64,000 bases of DNA from positions 5,269,501-5,333,500 of the forward strand of contig CP106741.1 of assembly GCA_030323305.1 (NCBI GenBank), written 5' to 3'. The notes under the pieces were generated by a model. That model ran no database searches, had not been told where the DNA came from, and saw nothing but the letters and a program-made list of their open reading frames with translations. Made by a program: the position numbers and the translations under genes. The DNA comes from Paenibacillus sp. CC-CFT747 (GTDB lineage: Bacteria; Bacillota; Bacilli; Paenibacillales; NBRC-103111). Shown piece after piece: positions 8,097-18,801 of the stretch. How positions within the stretch are numbered: position 1 is the first letter of the stretch; each line of letters starts with the position of its first letter.

Positions 8097-11038
8097 ACGG
8101 CTTCACCCCTTCCCACGGCTTATTCCCTTCCGGCAATTCCATTGGGCGAATGGCGCGTCCACCGGAGTCGACATGGCCGAACTCCACCAGCTTGCGCTGC
8201 ATCTCCCGTTCAATTTCTCCAATAGAAGACTCCAGGGAACTCCGGTAATTCATGCCGTCCACCACAGTCCGGTTCCAGGCGTTCTGCAGCTCGCGTTCGA
8301 GGAAATAGCCGCCGGGCACATTTGGAATTTCCTTAAACCAGCGCCATTGCTCCAGAATGCTCTTCAGATCCTCCGGTTTCCACGGCAGATGAACAAAGGC
8401 TTCAATATTGGAAGTGTTCCACCGGAAAGAAAGGCCGTTCAGCATTTCCAGATCCGTTCCGTAACGCTCCTGCACCTCGGCCGATGTCCACCATTTCATG
8501 AAGGCCCAGCTTTCATCCGGTTTCTTGGTTTGCTTGAACATAACGGAAGCTTGGAGACCGCCGCCCATCCAGCGGGCCACATCCCCATCCGCCTGCCGGA
8601 CCCCGGGAATAGGAGCGATTCCCCAGTATCCGTTCAGCTCGGGAGCCGCCACCATCAGCTGAATGTACATGCTGAAATCAGCTATTCCGATGGGAACGGT
8701 TCCGCTGCGGAAGGACTGGTAGAAGCTCGCCACCTGCTGGTCCACCGCATAGACGTTATAGAGATCGGTCCACTCTTTGAACGCCTGATAGCCCTTTTCC
8801 GTCCCGAGGGCAGTGTGGAGCCCGTCCTTGCTAAAATATTCCGCTCCATTCTGATAGAAGAAAGGCATATGCTGTACGGGCATCATATTCAGGTTATTCT
8901 GCTGCAGCACCGGAAGCATATCGTACACATCCTGCCACGTATTCGGAACTTTCAGCCCGAGCCTGTCCAGAATATCCTTCCGGTAATACAGCATCGAGAA
9001 GCTCTGGGTCTCGGGTACGCCGTAATAGCCTTTGTCGTAATAGAAGGGCGTCCAGGAGCCGGGCGCAAACCGTTTATACAGCTCTCCAAAATCCGAGAAG
9101 GTCGTAAGGTCATACAGCCCGTTGCGGATGGCATAATCAAAAGGAAGCTCCTGCGGCAGGCCCAAGGCGACGTCGGGTGCCATCCCCCGGCGTTCATGAG
9201 CACGAGAAGGTTCGTGTCCGGAAGAAGATTCACTTTCACTTTGATTCCGGTTTGCGGAGTAAACATCTCATCGCACAACTGCTGCAGAAGATTGACATAA
9301 TCCCGCCCCCGCAAAACCCATACATTCAGCACATCGTCGTCCAAACTGCTGAGCCTCTCCTTCGACTTGAAGGAATACAGGAAATTGATCATGGCCCCCT
9401 CCACCCGCTTATAAAAAGGGGCTACCATCCGGGGAAGAGGTTCCTGTACGGGAACGATGTAGATCCGGTCCAACTGGAGCGGCTGGCTTTTGAGCTGCTG
9501 GACCAGATCCGCCATTTTCCCCTGCATGGTGACCAGCCGGTCGGTTTTGTAAGGAATGTCGTTTTCTCTGGCCAGCAGGGCCCGGATGTCCTTCACGGTT
9601 GTTAGGATTCCCTGCGTGACGGCATCGTCTCGTCCGTTCACGACCGTCAGCCGTTTCTGGATATCCTCAAGCGAATCGGCGATGCTCTTAAAATCGTCCG
9701 TAAACCCGGGGAGGTCTTTGGCGATCGTCCAGGTCCGGTTCGGGTCGGTCGATCCGCCGGTAAGGGCTTTCAACTCGTCGGTGAGCCCCATCAGCTTCTT
9801 CCCGGTCGATTCCAAGGTTTCGATCATCGGTTTCACAGGGGCTTGGGTAGTCCTCATCGAAATCGTGTTCGTTCCCTTTTCCAAGTAGAATTCATACGGT
9901 TTGTTTTCCTTGTCCTCCAGCTGGATTCCCTGCCAGGCGGAATCGTAAGGGAAACGGTAGGCCTGCATCTCCGAGAAAGGAACCTTGCCGTTAATGAGGA
10001 TGGACCGGAAGGTGGACCGGTTCGAAGAATACGACTGCTTGACCCGCATGCCTATTTTGTAGTAACCGCTCTCCGGTACTTCAAAGGTCCAGGCAAGCTG
10101 CTGGTTCCCGCTCGCCCACCGTTTGCCGTCCACCGTGTTAAAGGTAATGCTCCCGCGCTTGGCAGGGGTCGTCCCGATATCGTTATCATAGCGAAGCGAC
10201 AGGGAGGAATCGCTCTTCCAGTCCGCCTTCTCGGCCTCCAGGACAATGGGCGCTCCCTTGACGGCCGGCGCTGGAGCCGGCTTGGCTTTGCGGACCTCCG
10301 CGTAATCGGAAAGAGGCACCGGCGGGGCCAGAACAAAGGATTCCAAGGCAACCGGCTCGGTAGTCGAGAATCGAAGCGTATGGCGTCCCGGGGTCAGTAA
10401 CCATTGAAGCGGTTCGGCGTAGGCCCCGCCGGCATCCCGCAGGGAAGCGGTCATCCAGCCGCTGACGTCTTTGGCGATCGGACGGACTTCATCTCCGTTA
10501 GGGTCAAGGGCGGCAGGGAACGGATCCTGCCAGTGCCGGTCCAGCTGGATCGACCTGGCTTCGAGAAAGTCCGTCTTTCCATCCACCATAACCTGGAGGA
10601 GGACCGGTCGCCTGTGTTTATCATCCGTCACGGGACGATAGGTCAGATCGATCCCGTAAAGGCCAGCCTCCGCCACGGTTACATCATATTCCACCCACTC
10701 CTCCCCTTGCGCCGACCAATCGAGCACGTTGGAACGACCGTCGACCTTCCCGACTTGGATGTGGGCATTATCGGATTTACGGGCATATCCGGAAGCTGAC
10801 CCGGTTATCCGGCCGGAATGGCCGGCCTTCGCTCCGCTCTTCTTCCATTCCTCCAGCTTGCTGCTGTAAGATGGTTGGCTATCCTCCACGGACCCCGCTG
10901 CCTGACGGGAGCCCGAAGCAGGCTGGGGGTTTGTAGACGGGGAGGTCCCGTCCGCGAACCCGTTTGCCGAAGGGATAAGCAAGGTGAGAGCCAGAGTCAG
11001 CGGAACTGCAGCTCTTCTAGGGAAAGCGTCCACCGCAT
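8083..11038 (-). CDS. Extracellular solute-binding protein with N-terminal carbohydrate-binding-like modules (frameshifted)
   Basis: Reconstructed as 985 residues, about twice the usual size for a sugar-binding protein. After a signal peptide (AAVPLTLALTLLIPSANG) come two beta-rich modules of CBM6/CBM35-like type (roughly residues 75-240 and 260-400). A long helical linker follows, then a family-1-type binding domain (about 610-985; SFSMLYYRKDILDRLGLKVP). No lipobox is visible, unlike most Gram-positive binding proteins. A break at the C run 9184-9188 is repaired by one base. Near 11020 a second missing base would join the SD-preceded ATG at 11038 to the signal peptide; otherwise the start is GTG 11033. 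The module type is inferred from pattern, not from an alignment. Confidence 0.85.
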
Positions 11039-11060
11039 GATTTCTTCCTCCGGTTTCATA

Positions 11061-12181
11061 TTAGGTCATCAAGTTCTCGGTCGTGTCCTTGTCAAAGAAG
11101 AGAGCTTTCTGCATATCGAGCGACAACGTAAGCTTCTCTTCCTCCCGGCCGTCAAACCCGGGTACCGTTCGGGCGATGAACGGTTTCCCGGCACCGATGT
11201 CTATATACAAATACATGTCGGCTCCCATTAATTCCGTAATAATCAAGGAACCCGGGATTTGGCTCTTCGGATGAAGGGCGGCTTTCTCCCCTTCGGCAAA
11301 GACGTGCTCACATCGGATTCCAAGCACGACCTGCCGGTTTACTTTGTTATGCTTTCGCAGCTGGGCCGATTGCTTCTCCGGGATACGGAGGTAATAACGC
11401 TGGGTATGAAACTCCAGCCCTCCCCTTCCGCCTCCAGCACTTTTCCTTCCAGGAAATTAATGGGCGGGGTTCCGATAAAGCCGGCGACAAACATATTGGA
11501 AGGGTTGTTGTAGATCTCCCGGGGAGGAGCCGCCTGCTGGATGACCCCATCCTTCATCACGACAATCCGGTTGCCCATCGTCATGGCCTCCGCCTGATCA
11601 TGCGTTACATAAACAGTGGTCACACCCAGCTGCTTATGCAGCCTTATGATCTCCGTCCGCATCTGGACCCGCAGCTTAGCGTCCAGGTTGGACAAGGGCT
11701 CGTCCATCAGGAAGACGCTCGGATTGCGGACAATGGCCCTTCCTAACGCAACCCGTTGACGCTGGCCGCCGGACAGCTGTTTCGGCTTGCGCTCCAGGTA
11801 AGGCTCAATTTCCAGAATGCGGGAGGCCCGGCGGACGGCAAGCTCGATCTCATGCTTCGGCAGCTTGCGCAAGCGCAGCCCGAACGCGATGTTCTCAAAT
11901 ACGCTCATATTCGGATACAAGGCATAATTCTGAAAAACCATGGCGATGTCCCGGTCCTTGGGAGGAAGATGGTTGACGAGCCGGTCCCCGATATACAGCT
12001 CGCCGGATGTAATTTCCTCCAATCCGGCGATCATGCGGAGCGTCGTCGATTTGCCGCAGCCGGACGGACCCACCATCACCAGAAATTCCCCATCTTGGAT
12101 CTCCAGATGAAAGTCTTTGACGGCATACAGCATGTCCTTGCCGTAACGCTTCTCAATATGATTCAGCAAAATGCGCCCCAT
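11061..12181 (-). CDS. msmX: MsmX/UgpC-type sugar importer ATPase (one frameshift)
   Basis: Cytoplasmic ATPase of about 373 residues. Walker A is GPSGCGKST, the Q loop lies in [11 protein letters not shown], the signature is LSGGQRQR, Walker B is [12 protein letters not shown] and the H-loop is VTHDQAEAM. The C-terminal regulatory domain ([11 protein letters not shown]) is typical of MsmX. A frame break near 11410 is repaired by one C, giving [15 protein letters not shown] and then the family's C-terminus. ATG 12181 follows GGAGGTGCC. It is the first gene of the operon and the only importer ATPase in the window, so it may also serve the LplBC-type permeases here. B. subtilis MsmX is known to serve several importers. 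The symbol is by similarity. Confidence 0.88.
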
Positions 12182-12215
12182 GGCGGCACCTCCGAATGGG
12201 ATATGGGTTATAGGG

Positions 12216-12229
12216 GGTAACCGTTTCCA
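12216..12229 (-). promoter_or_regulatory. cre-like catabolite control site before the importer operon
   Basis: On the minus strand it reads TGGAAACGGTTACC, close to the CcpA consensus TGWAANCGNTNWCA with mismatches at position 3 and the last base. It lies just downstream of the predicted transcription start and 35-48 bases before the ATPase start codon, where CcpA would block the operon when a preferred sugar is present. No binding evidence is available. Confidence 0.5.
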
Positions 12230-12241
12230 TAAATTTTCCTC

Positions 12242-12247
12242 ATTATA
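12242..12247 (-). promoter_or_regulatory. -10 box of the importer operon promoter
   Basis: The minus strand carries a perfect TATAAT, about 60 bases before the ATPase start codon. No good -35 box lies at normal spacing (the best, TTGCCC, is only 14 bases away), which may mean an activator is needed. The adjacent AraC gene is a candidate. Confidence 0.45.
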
Positions 12248-12336
12248 CAATGCCCCCTTAAGGGCAATATAGGGCGTTTTTGCCGTTTCTATAGGGGCAT
12301 CAAGCCGAGGTCCCGGACTTCGCTTTCCCATAAAAA

Positions 12337-12365
12337 GAAGCATTCCCCTATAAGGAGAATGCTTC
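12337..12365 (-). terminator. Rho-independent terminator after the AraC gene
   Basis: Arms GAAGCATTC and GAATGCTTC flank an 11-base loop, followed on the minus strand by TTTTT. It sits immediately after the repaired stop codon of the AraC gene (12373). In the unrepaired frame the gene would end inside the stem, which supports the repair. Confidence 0.75.
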
Positions 12366-12372
12366 TTTCAGC

Positions 12373-13255
12373 TTAAACGCTGGCGAGATGAAGGTCGTCG
12401 CTTTGGCTGCTTTGCCGGTATTGACGGGGGTGACGCCGGTCTTTTTGCGGAAGAGGGCGTGAAAGAATTTCATGTCCTGGTAGCCGACTTGATTGGCCAC
12501 TTCCTGGATGGGGATCGAGGTGGATTTCAGCAGCTCGCAGCATCGCTGGATGCGGACGTTCTGGAGGTACTGCATGAAAGTCACACCCGTCGTTTTCTTG
12601 AACAACCGTTGAAAATGGCTCGGGCTCATATACGAATATTCCGCCACATGCTGAACCGTAATGCTCTTGGCGTATTGACTATGTATATACTGGACGGCAT
12701 CCTCCAAATTGTTGGACTGGACCGGAACCAGGCTTCCGTCGCCTTCATAACGCTGCAGCATCGCGAGGATTTGTACGAGCTGCCCCAGCATAAGGTGTTC
12801 ATAATGGGGGCATTTCTTCAGGAATTCGCTGTACATGCCGTACATAATCGTCAGAAATTGATCGTACTTGTCCTGAAACTGAAGCCAGGGAGAAGGACCC
12901 TTCACCGGCTCATACAGAAAACGATGCAGCTTGGAGTCCTCCGTTATGACGCTGGCCAATGTCTCCAGCAGCCGGGGACGAAAAATACAATTGTAAATCA
13001 CCAGCTGCTTATCCTGCGAGGACGGCCGGAAGACATGCGAGGTCCCGATCGGAATGACGAACAGGTCCCCCGCTTGGTTGGGATCATCTGATCCTCTATA
13101 TAGTGATACCCGCTTCCTTCCTCCACATAGCTGATTTCAATGAAATCGTGGGTATGCTGGGAAAGCGAAAAGGATTCTTCTTCCCGGTTGATGAAGATAT
13201 CGAACCCTGTTTCGAAAAATCGATCCCCGCTCAGCTTCTTGATTCGCCAATTCAT
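12373..13255 (-). CDS. AraC-family transcriptional regulator (two frameshifts)
   Basis: Reconstructed as 294 residues. It has an N-terminal cupin sugar-sensing domain (SLSQHTHDFIEISYVEEG) and a C-terminal double helix-turn-helix (SPSHFQRLFKKTTGVTFMQY and then the second HTH). Breaks at the G run 13080-13082 and at 12426-12430 are each repaired by one base. The second repair restores the family ending PVQYR and moves the stop to 12373, just before the terminator. ATG 13255 follows GAGGTGAG. It lies between the importer operon and the sialidase-fold/glycosidase/esterase genes, all on the same strand, so it is the likely local activator. The effector sugar is unknown. Confidence 0.88.
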
Positions 13256-13371
13256 ACTCTCACCTCGTGATAGGAGATAGGTGGTAACATGAACGTGTTT
13301 GCCTCGATCATTTTATCAAAAATAGGTCAGGTAAGCGATTACAAGTTTTGCCGAATGCTGTCGAAACTTGC

Positions 13372-14450
13372 TTAAACGGGGGTTCTGGCGTCCTCTTTTA
13401 TCCAATCGGGCTCAAAACGGACGTATTTGATGGCCTTTCTCAAATAGGAATAGGCGGCGTGAATTCGTCCATCGCTTGCCGCGATAATCGACGGGTAGGA
13501 ATAGCCGGTCTGCTTTTCTTTGTATTCCAGATCGGAAAGCTGCACGTTTTTGATATAGGGCCAGGTTGCTCCCCCATCCTCCGACAAAGCAACGGTCAGG
13601 GGTGTCCGGAGCGGTTTCTTGCGGAACTCTCCTTTGCTCTCCACCCAGCGGTACTGGTCTCTTTCCATCGTGGAATCATTATAGATCAGCAGGAGTTGGT
13701 TGCCTACAAGGCGTGTCAGCTGAACGGAGGAATTGTTGTTCGGCAGCACCGTTTTGACCGGCTCGCTCCACGTTCTTCCGAAGTCGTTCGATACGCTGCT
13801 GTAAATCCGGTCGGCCTGGCGGCTGCGGAAGAGGGCATACAAGGTGTGGTCCTCCTCTCCACCACGCTCATCTGGACGCGGTGCAGGCTTCCCGCCACTT
13901 CATATTCCTGCCAGGACTTTCCCTCGTCAGACGAGACGAGCACCACGCTGTAATGGCCGCCGGCTTTGCAATAATAGCACGGCAGCAGCCAATCTCCGTT
14001 GCTCATGGCAACAACCGGATGGCGCAGGAACAAGCCCGGTCCCTCATGCAGAACGGCCGGAGGCTCCCAGGAATAGCCTTGATCGGCGGACACCCGGTAG
14101 ACAACACGGGAGGTCCGCTGATCATGGGGCTCCGTGGAGGTGTGAAACAGCCAGACCTTGCCGTCCGGAGCCTGAAATACAACCGGATTCTGCTCGGAAC
14201 GCTCCAGATCGGCGGCAAGCTCGACCGGCTCCGTCCATTGGTCGCCACCCGACGGCAGCCGGGACATCAAAATATTCGTATCCGGGTTTCCTTCCCCGCT
14301 GCCGGAGAACCACACACAGAGCAGATCCCCGTTGTCAAGCTCAAGCAGATTCGCCGAATGGCTGTCCGGTTCGTACCGAATCGGCAGCAGCGCCTCCGTT
14401 AACCCCGGATCATGCTCGGACTGCTGCAGCTTTCCATTAAATCGTTCCAT
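13372..14450 (-). CDS. Sialidase-fold (BNR/Asp-box) protein (one frameshift)
   Basis: Reconstructed as 359 residues, with no signal peptide, so probably cytoplasmic. Four Asp-box motifs are visible in order: SADQGYSW, SSDEGKSW, SNDFGRTW and SEDGGATW. These indicate a six-bladed beta-propeller of the sialidase superfamily. This fold is often auto-annotated as exo-alpha-sialidase, but the pectin/plant-glycan neighbourhood makes true sialic acid cleavage doubtful. The break is at about 13852-13861, repaired by one base. The ATG at 14450 is 24 bases after the glycosidase stop, so the two are co-transcribed. Confidence 0.8.
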
Positions 14451-14474
14451 CCCTTACACGCCTTCCTTCTCTTC

Positions 14475-16614
14475 TTAGGATTTTGGTATAGACAGCTCCG
14501 TCCGGGCCAGCCGGTCCGAGCTATAGGCAAGCTCCCCATCCAGATACACCCGGTATCCCGCTTCCACTCCCTCCGGAAACCGGTGATGCCCCGGCCTGCC
14601 GTACACGATGCGCAAAATATGTCCGGCTGCCTTCACCCCCTCAAGCTCAAAGTAATCCAATCCGATGTCGAGCGGATCGAAGACCAGCTTGTCGCTTTCC
14701 ACGGATAGTCCGGCTACGTGAGAGATAACAAGGTCAAGGTAATAGGAGTGGTTGTACTCCTGTTCATCACTAAGCGGCTCTCCCGTTGCGCTGTTATAAT
14801 GCTCAACCAGACCGGGCTGGTTTAAATCGCGGTCCCGGAAGTGCAGAAAAGAATATTCCCTCAACGCCCGGCCGAAGGCTTCGTCATACGCATGCTGATG
14901 GCGCCGGCTTTCCCGTGCAAGAGCATCCAGAACAATGGAATTCGTGTAGGGCCAAGTAGGGCCGTTCCACATGCAGCCGTTGCGACCTTTTACGAACTGG
15001 CCGAACCAGCCTCCCTCCCGGGAGTAAGCCGTGCTGTCCGCCGAGACCGTAGGAAAGGGACATCGGGTCGCGAATTCCGCAGGGTTCAGCAAATGAGGGA
15101 TTAACCCGTCATGCCGCTCGTCCAGTATTTCCGCCCAAGCGGGGTAGAAGCCGACGATGTTCTTAACGAATGCTTTCTCATCGGTCTGATAGTGCAAATC
15201 GTAGAAAAAGTCGGTTTCGTTATCCCACATCAGCTCCAGGACGTCCTTTTTGATCCGTTCCGCCATCTGCTTGTAGGTGTCGGCTTCCGGGTCGTCTAAC
15301 GCCTCACATAGTCTCGCCACTCCGAGAACGTTAAGGTAATGATAAACGGTCCGGTCCACCCTTTTGACGTGGGTATACGTTTCCCGGTCCTTCGGATTTC
15401 TCGGGTAATCGTGAAAGTACCAGTAGCTCGGCTGGTATTCCTTTCCTGTGCGGGTATGCCAATATTCGGTCATCAGGCCGTCCCGGTCATTGCCGTAAAC
15501 CTCTTTCCAGCTGGAGATTTGCTTCTTCAAACCGGGGAGGGCTTCCCTCATAAAGCTCTCATTGCGATGAACCAGATAGAGCCGGTAAGCCGCCCAGCAC
15601 AGAAAGTTCGCGAAGGAATGCATCCTCTCGTCCACCATAAGACAGCTGTACATGCCGTTCTCATCCGGGTGATTCTGCATATTCCTAATGGCGCCTTCAC
15701 AGGCGGAGAGATCCGGATACCACCGGGCATCCGACAAGTGAAGCGGAACGGACAGATTGATGAGCTTGCTGAATTCCCACCCCCTTTGGAATAGGGAGCC
15801 TTGCTCTTCTTGTGCGAGCGCCCTTCGCAGAAGAAGGGATGTTGAAGCAGGCCGTACCGGGGATCCGATAAATTGTGACGAAGCACAAACCACCGGTAGA
15901 TCCAGGTGCGGTTGATCAGAGGGTCGCTGCACTGAAAGCGCGGGGCTTTATCGAACCAGGCTTGGTAGTCTATCCTTTGCTCCTCTCTCACGGAAGACAA
16001 GGCCCGCCCAGGCCTGGCATAATGGAGAGCCCGTTCCCGAAGAGTTTCTTCCTTATCCTCGGAACGGATCCCCAGAGCCGCGGCAATCACGAACGAGACG
16101 CTATCCCCCGGGGCAACCTTCCAGCCTTCCTCGTGAAGCAGTGCTGGCTCACTCGCGAGCACAACCGCATCCAGGTCGAAGCTGTGGTGAGGAACATTGA
16201 AGCCGCCGCGCATCCCGTTGGGACCGGAAAATTGGAAGGACGGATCCACCGCCAGCTTGAGCACAAGCTCCCTTTCCCCGGGTTAGTCCACGTTTGGCAG
16301 GAGACCGCGCAGTCGTCCCAGCTGATGAATTTGGATTCCGAGAAGGTAAAATAATCGTTCGTGCAGGCCAAGTGCAGCTGGCTCGGCATCCATTCGCTCT
16401 CCGCCGTATCCAGCAGCCATTCCCGGCCGTTCGCCGTTACCGTAAACAGGAGCGGAATGTTCACCTTGTGGATAAAATCAAACCGGCCGGCGAAGCCGGG
16501 CCGCGCTTCCACATAGTCCGCCCAGAGACGGGCCCCTGTCGGACCGAGCAGCAAACCGCCCGGAACGGTCCGGAGCGATTTCCTGCCCGCTTTTAACTCC
16601 TGATCAAGCTGCAA
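14475..16614 (-). CDS. MGH1-like (GH63/GH37-type) glycoside hydrolase (two frameshifts)
   Basis: Reconstructed as 713 residues and apparently cytoplasmic. An N-terminal beta-domain is followed by an (alpha/alpha)6-barrel with the family hallmarks GRNGCMWNGPTWPYTNSIVL and YWHTRTGKEYQPSYWYFHDY. This matches trehalase/GH63-related proteins annotated as MGH1-like; the substrate is unknown. Breaks at the C runs 16276-16279 and 15780-15784 are each repaired by one base. The start is a TTG at 16614 behind GGGGGG with 7 bases between. It lies between the two-domain esterase and the sialidase-fold gene on one strand, probably one transcript. Confidence 0.82.
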
Positions 16615-16761
16615 TCGACGTCCCCCCGATCCTTCTGTTACCGCTTTATAATGTTAACTTCCTCTACCAGTATAAAGGGATTGCTGCCAACATTTAGCGG
16701 GGAGATCGGTCTTTTTATAGGGCAATCCCACCCGGTTGACGGGAAGGCGGATAACCCATCA

Positions 16762-18722
16762 TCAATAGTCCAATCGCCCCTCATTCCGCAGCCAGCCGTC
16801 CATCTCGGGAAGGTCGAAGTAGCGCAGCATGCCGGGCAGCAGGAAGCTGAGGGAGTCCGTCATGTCATACTCCCTTCGGCCCGCCCATTCCTCCAGGCTC
16901 TCTAGATGGTCTTCCATCCGCACCTTTCGGACTTTCGGTTCGAGCAAGGCGGCGAGCCCCGTATATAGGGCATAACGTCCGGAGCCGTACAGGTGCAAGT
17001 CTTCTCCATCCGCTCCGTCTAATCCGGCCGCCAGCTCGACCGCCCGCAGAACATCATAGGTGCGGAGAGCGGCCATGCTGTCATGGAGCAGCATCAGCTC
17101 GTCGGTATGCTTATCCAGCACGCCGAAGGGGTGATGCGGATCGTCTTGAGGCTGGTTGCGATAAGGGAGAAGCGGGCCGACTCCCGTTAGATTCGCCACC
17201 AGGACGGTCCGGCCCGACTGGCAGGTTTTTACGATCCACTCTTCATGAGTGGACAAGGAATGAATCCCTCCCTCCCAAACCGCAACGGTAACCGGAAGCT
17301 TCGCACCCTGCTGGGTTTGGTCCCGGAAGAGATAGCCCATATTAATGATTCCCCTCTGGCTCCACCAAAGGGTACGGGTGGCGCTAAGGAGTTCATTTTC
17401 TCCTGCCCCGTAGTACCGGGGGTTCAAAGGATAGGGATGCCGATTATACATGACTCGTCCCCTTAGCCATTCCACTCCCCTGCGACGCTGCTCCGCTTCT
17501 CCCGGACGGCTTCTTAGCTTTGCCGCTTCGGACAGCCGTTCCCGGTTCTCGTCCCGTACACTGTGTGCCCCTTTCCGTTCCCCGATAACCTGCCCGCTCC
17601 TCGTGCACCAAAGTTTCTCCGGCTCCAGCAGATGAATCTCCCCGTCAGAAGGAACAACAGCTTTTCCGAGAAGGTGCCGGGTAAAAAGGCAACCGCCGCT
17701 CTAACAAGCGGAATGGTGAACCGGTGCACATCCGCATCCTCAAATAGCTGCAGCTGCTCGCCTCGCCCGTGAAGCGTCCAGAATCGCCGGCAGGATTCGA
17801 CCACCTGCCTCGGTGCTTCAATCGGAACCGAGTCGTAAGTGGTGGCCAGTACCAGCACCGGACGCGGAGCCATGGCAACCAGAATGTCTTCGTGGTCAAG
17901 CCCCATAGCCGAGAAGCCGGGCCATTTCTGCTCGGCGTCCTGGGTCTTTCCCGTCATACGGAAGTAGGGGCGGTTCATGATAAACCCTCCCGGTGCGGCG
18001 CAGGCGATCCGGGGTCCGCCATCATCATAAGGGAGGTCTGGGTTCCGCCTCCCGAATGCCCGGTAACGCCGATCCGGGTCGGGTCCACCTCCGGACGCGT
18101 GAGCAAGTAATCAACCGCCCGCATGGCGTCATGCAGCATATAACGGGCGAGATTATCGCCCACCGTCAAGCACTGGCGGCCCACCCGTTCGTGCTCCCAT
18201 ACGCTGGTAACCTCCGCTTTGCCGGTTTCGGGGTCATAGTACCCGAAGCGTTCCCCTTGGCCGACCGGATCGATCGCCAGAACCGCAAGACCGGCGTGGA
18301 CCAGATAGTGGCAAACGGTCTGGTATTCGTCACAATGCTTCGCCTGTTCCCGGTGTCCGCACAGGAGCAGCACCGCCCCTCCCGGCGCCGTCCGGCCATC
18401 CGGGATATAGAAATTACCTGTCACATAAACATGCGGCCGCGATTCAAAGATAAGGTTCTCGACGCGAAAGCCGTTGCCCTTGGTTTCCCCGGTCACCACC
18501 GGTCGCAGGGGATGATCGGAGGAGGGAATCCCCCAGCGACCGTTCCAGGGATTCCCGGATATACTGCTGCCGGGCATTCAGCGCTTCCGGATCCGCAATG
18601 GCTTCCCTTTTCCGCGCCCCCGCTTCCGCCGCCGCCCGGGCCGCCTCCTCGACATAGAGCGGCAGCTGGCCGCGGACGTCGAACGTATTGACTTGAACCG
18701 TTTCCCACTTGGCCAATCCCAC
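16762..18722 (-). CDS. Two-domain alpha/beta hydrolase, acetylxylan-esterase-like (three frameshifts)
   Basis: Reconstructed as 653 residues, cytoplasmic. The first domain has the nucleophile elbow GHSGGGT, the preceding DPVGQGERFGYY and a C-terminal histidine in DADVHRF, as in acetyl xylan esterase/dienelactone-hydrolase-type enzymes. A second, related domain follows, where the elbow region reads YGSGRY, so its serine-nucleophile geometry is altered. Breaks are at 18530-18534 (a G inserted, or two missing), 18011-18014 and 17640-17643. The GTG start at 18722 follows AAGGGGAG. A likely role is removing acetyl groups from imported glycans, beside the MGH1-like glycosidase. Confidence 0.8.
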
Positions 18723-18760
18723 TGTGCTTCTCCCCTTGTCCCAAACCTTACAGGCTCATT

Positions 18761-18787
18761 AAAAAGAGGGAACTTTCGTCCCCTCTT
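18761..18787 (-). terminator. Rho-independent terminator after the substrate-binding lipoprotein gene
   Basis: Minus-strand stem AAGAGGG/CCCTCTT followed by TTTTTAA. It separates the binding-protein gene from the esterase-glycosidase genes, which therefore need their own start of transcription. Confidence 0.7.
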
Positions 18788-18801
18788 CTCGACCCGGTTT
18801 G

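Noticed and set aside
9843-10400. Plus-strand open frames opposite the binding-protein gene
   Set aside because: Composition is that of an antisense shadow (rich in Arg, Pro, His and Gly), without a start signal, while the minus-strand frame encodes recognisable modules.
12348-12375. AraC gene ending inside the terminator hairpin
   Set aside because: One added base near 12426-12430 restores the family ending PVQYR and moves the stop to 12373, just before the hairpin. The longer reading is a frameshift artefact.
13372-14450. True sialidase
   Set aside because: The Asp-box propeller fold is shared by many enzymes. No sialic acid catabolism gene is near, and the context is plant polysaccharide use, so only the fold is claimed.
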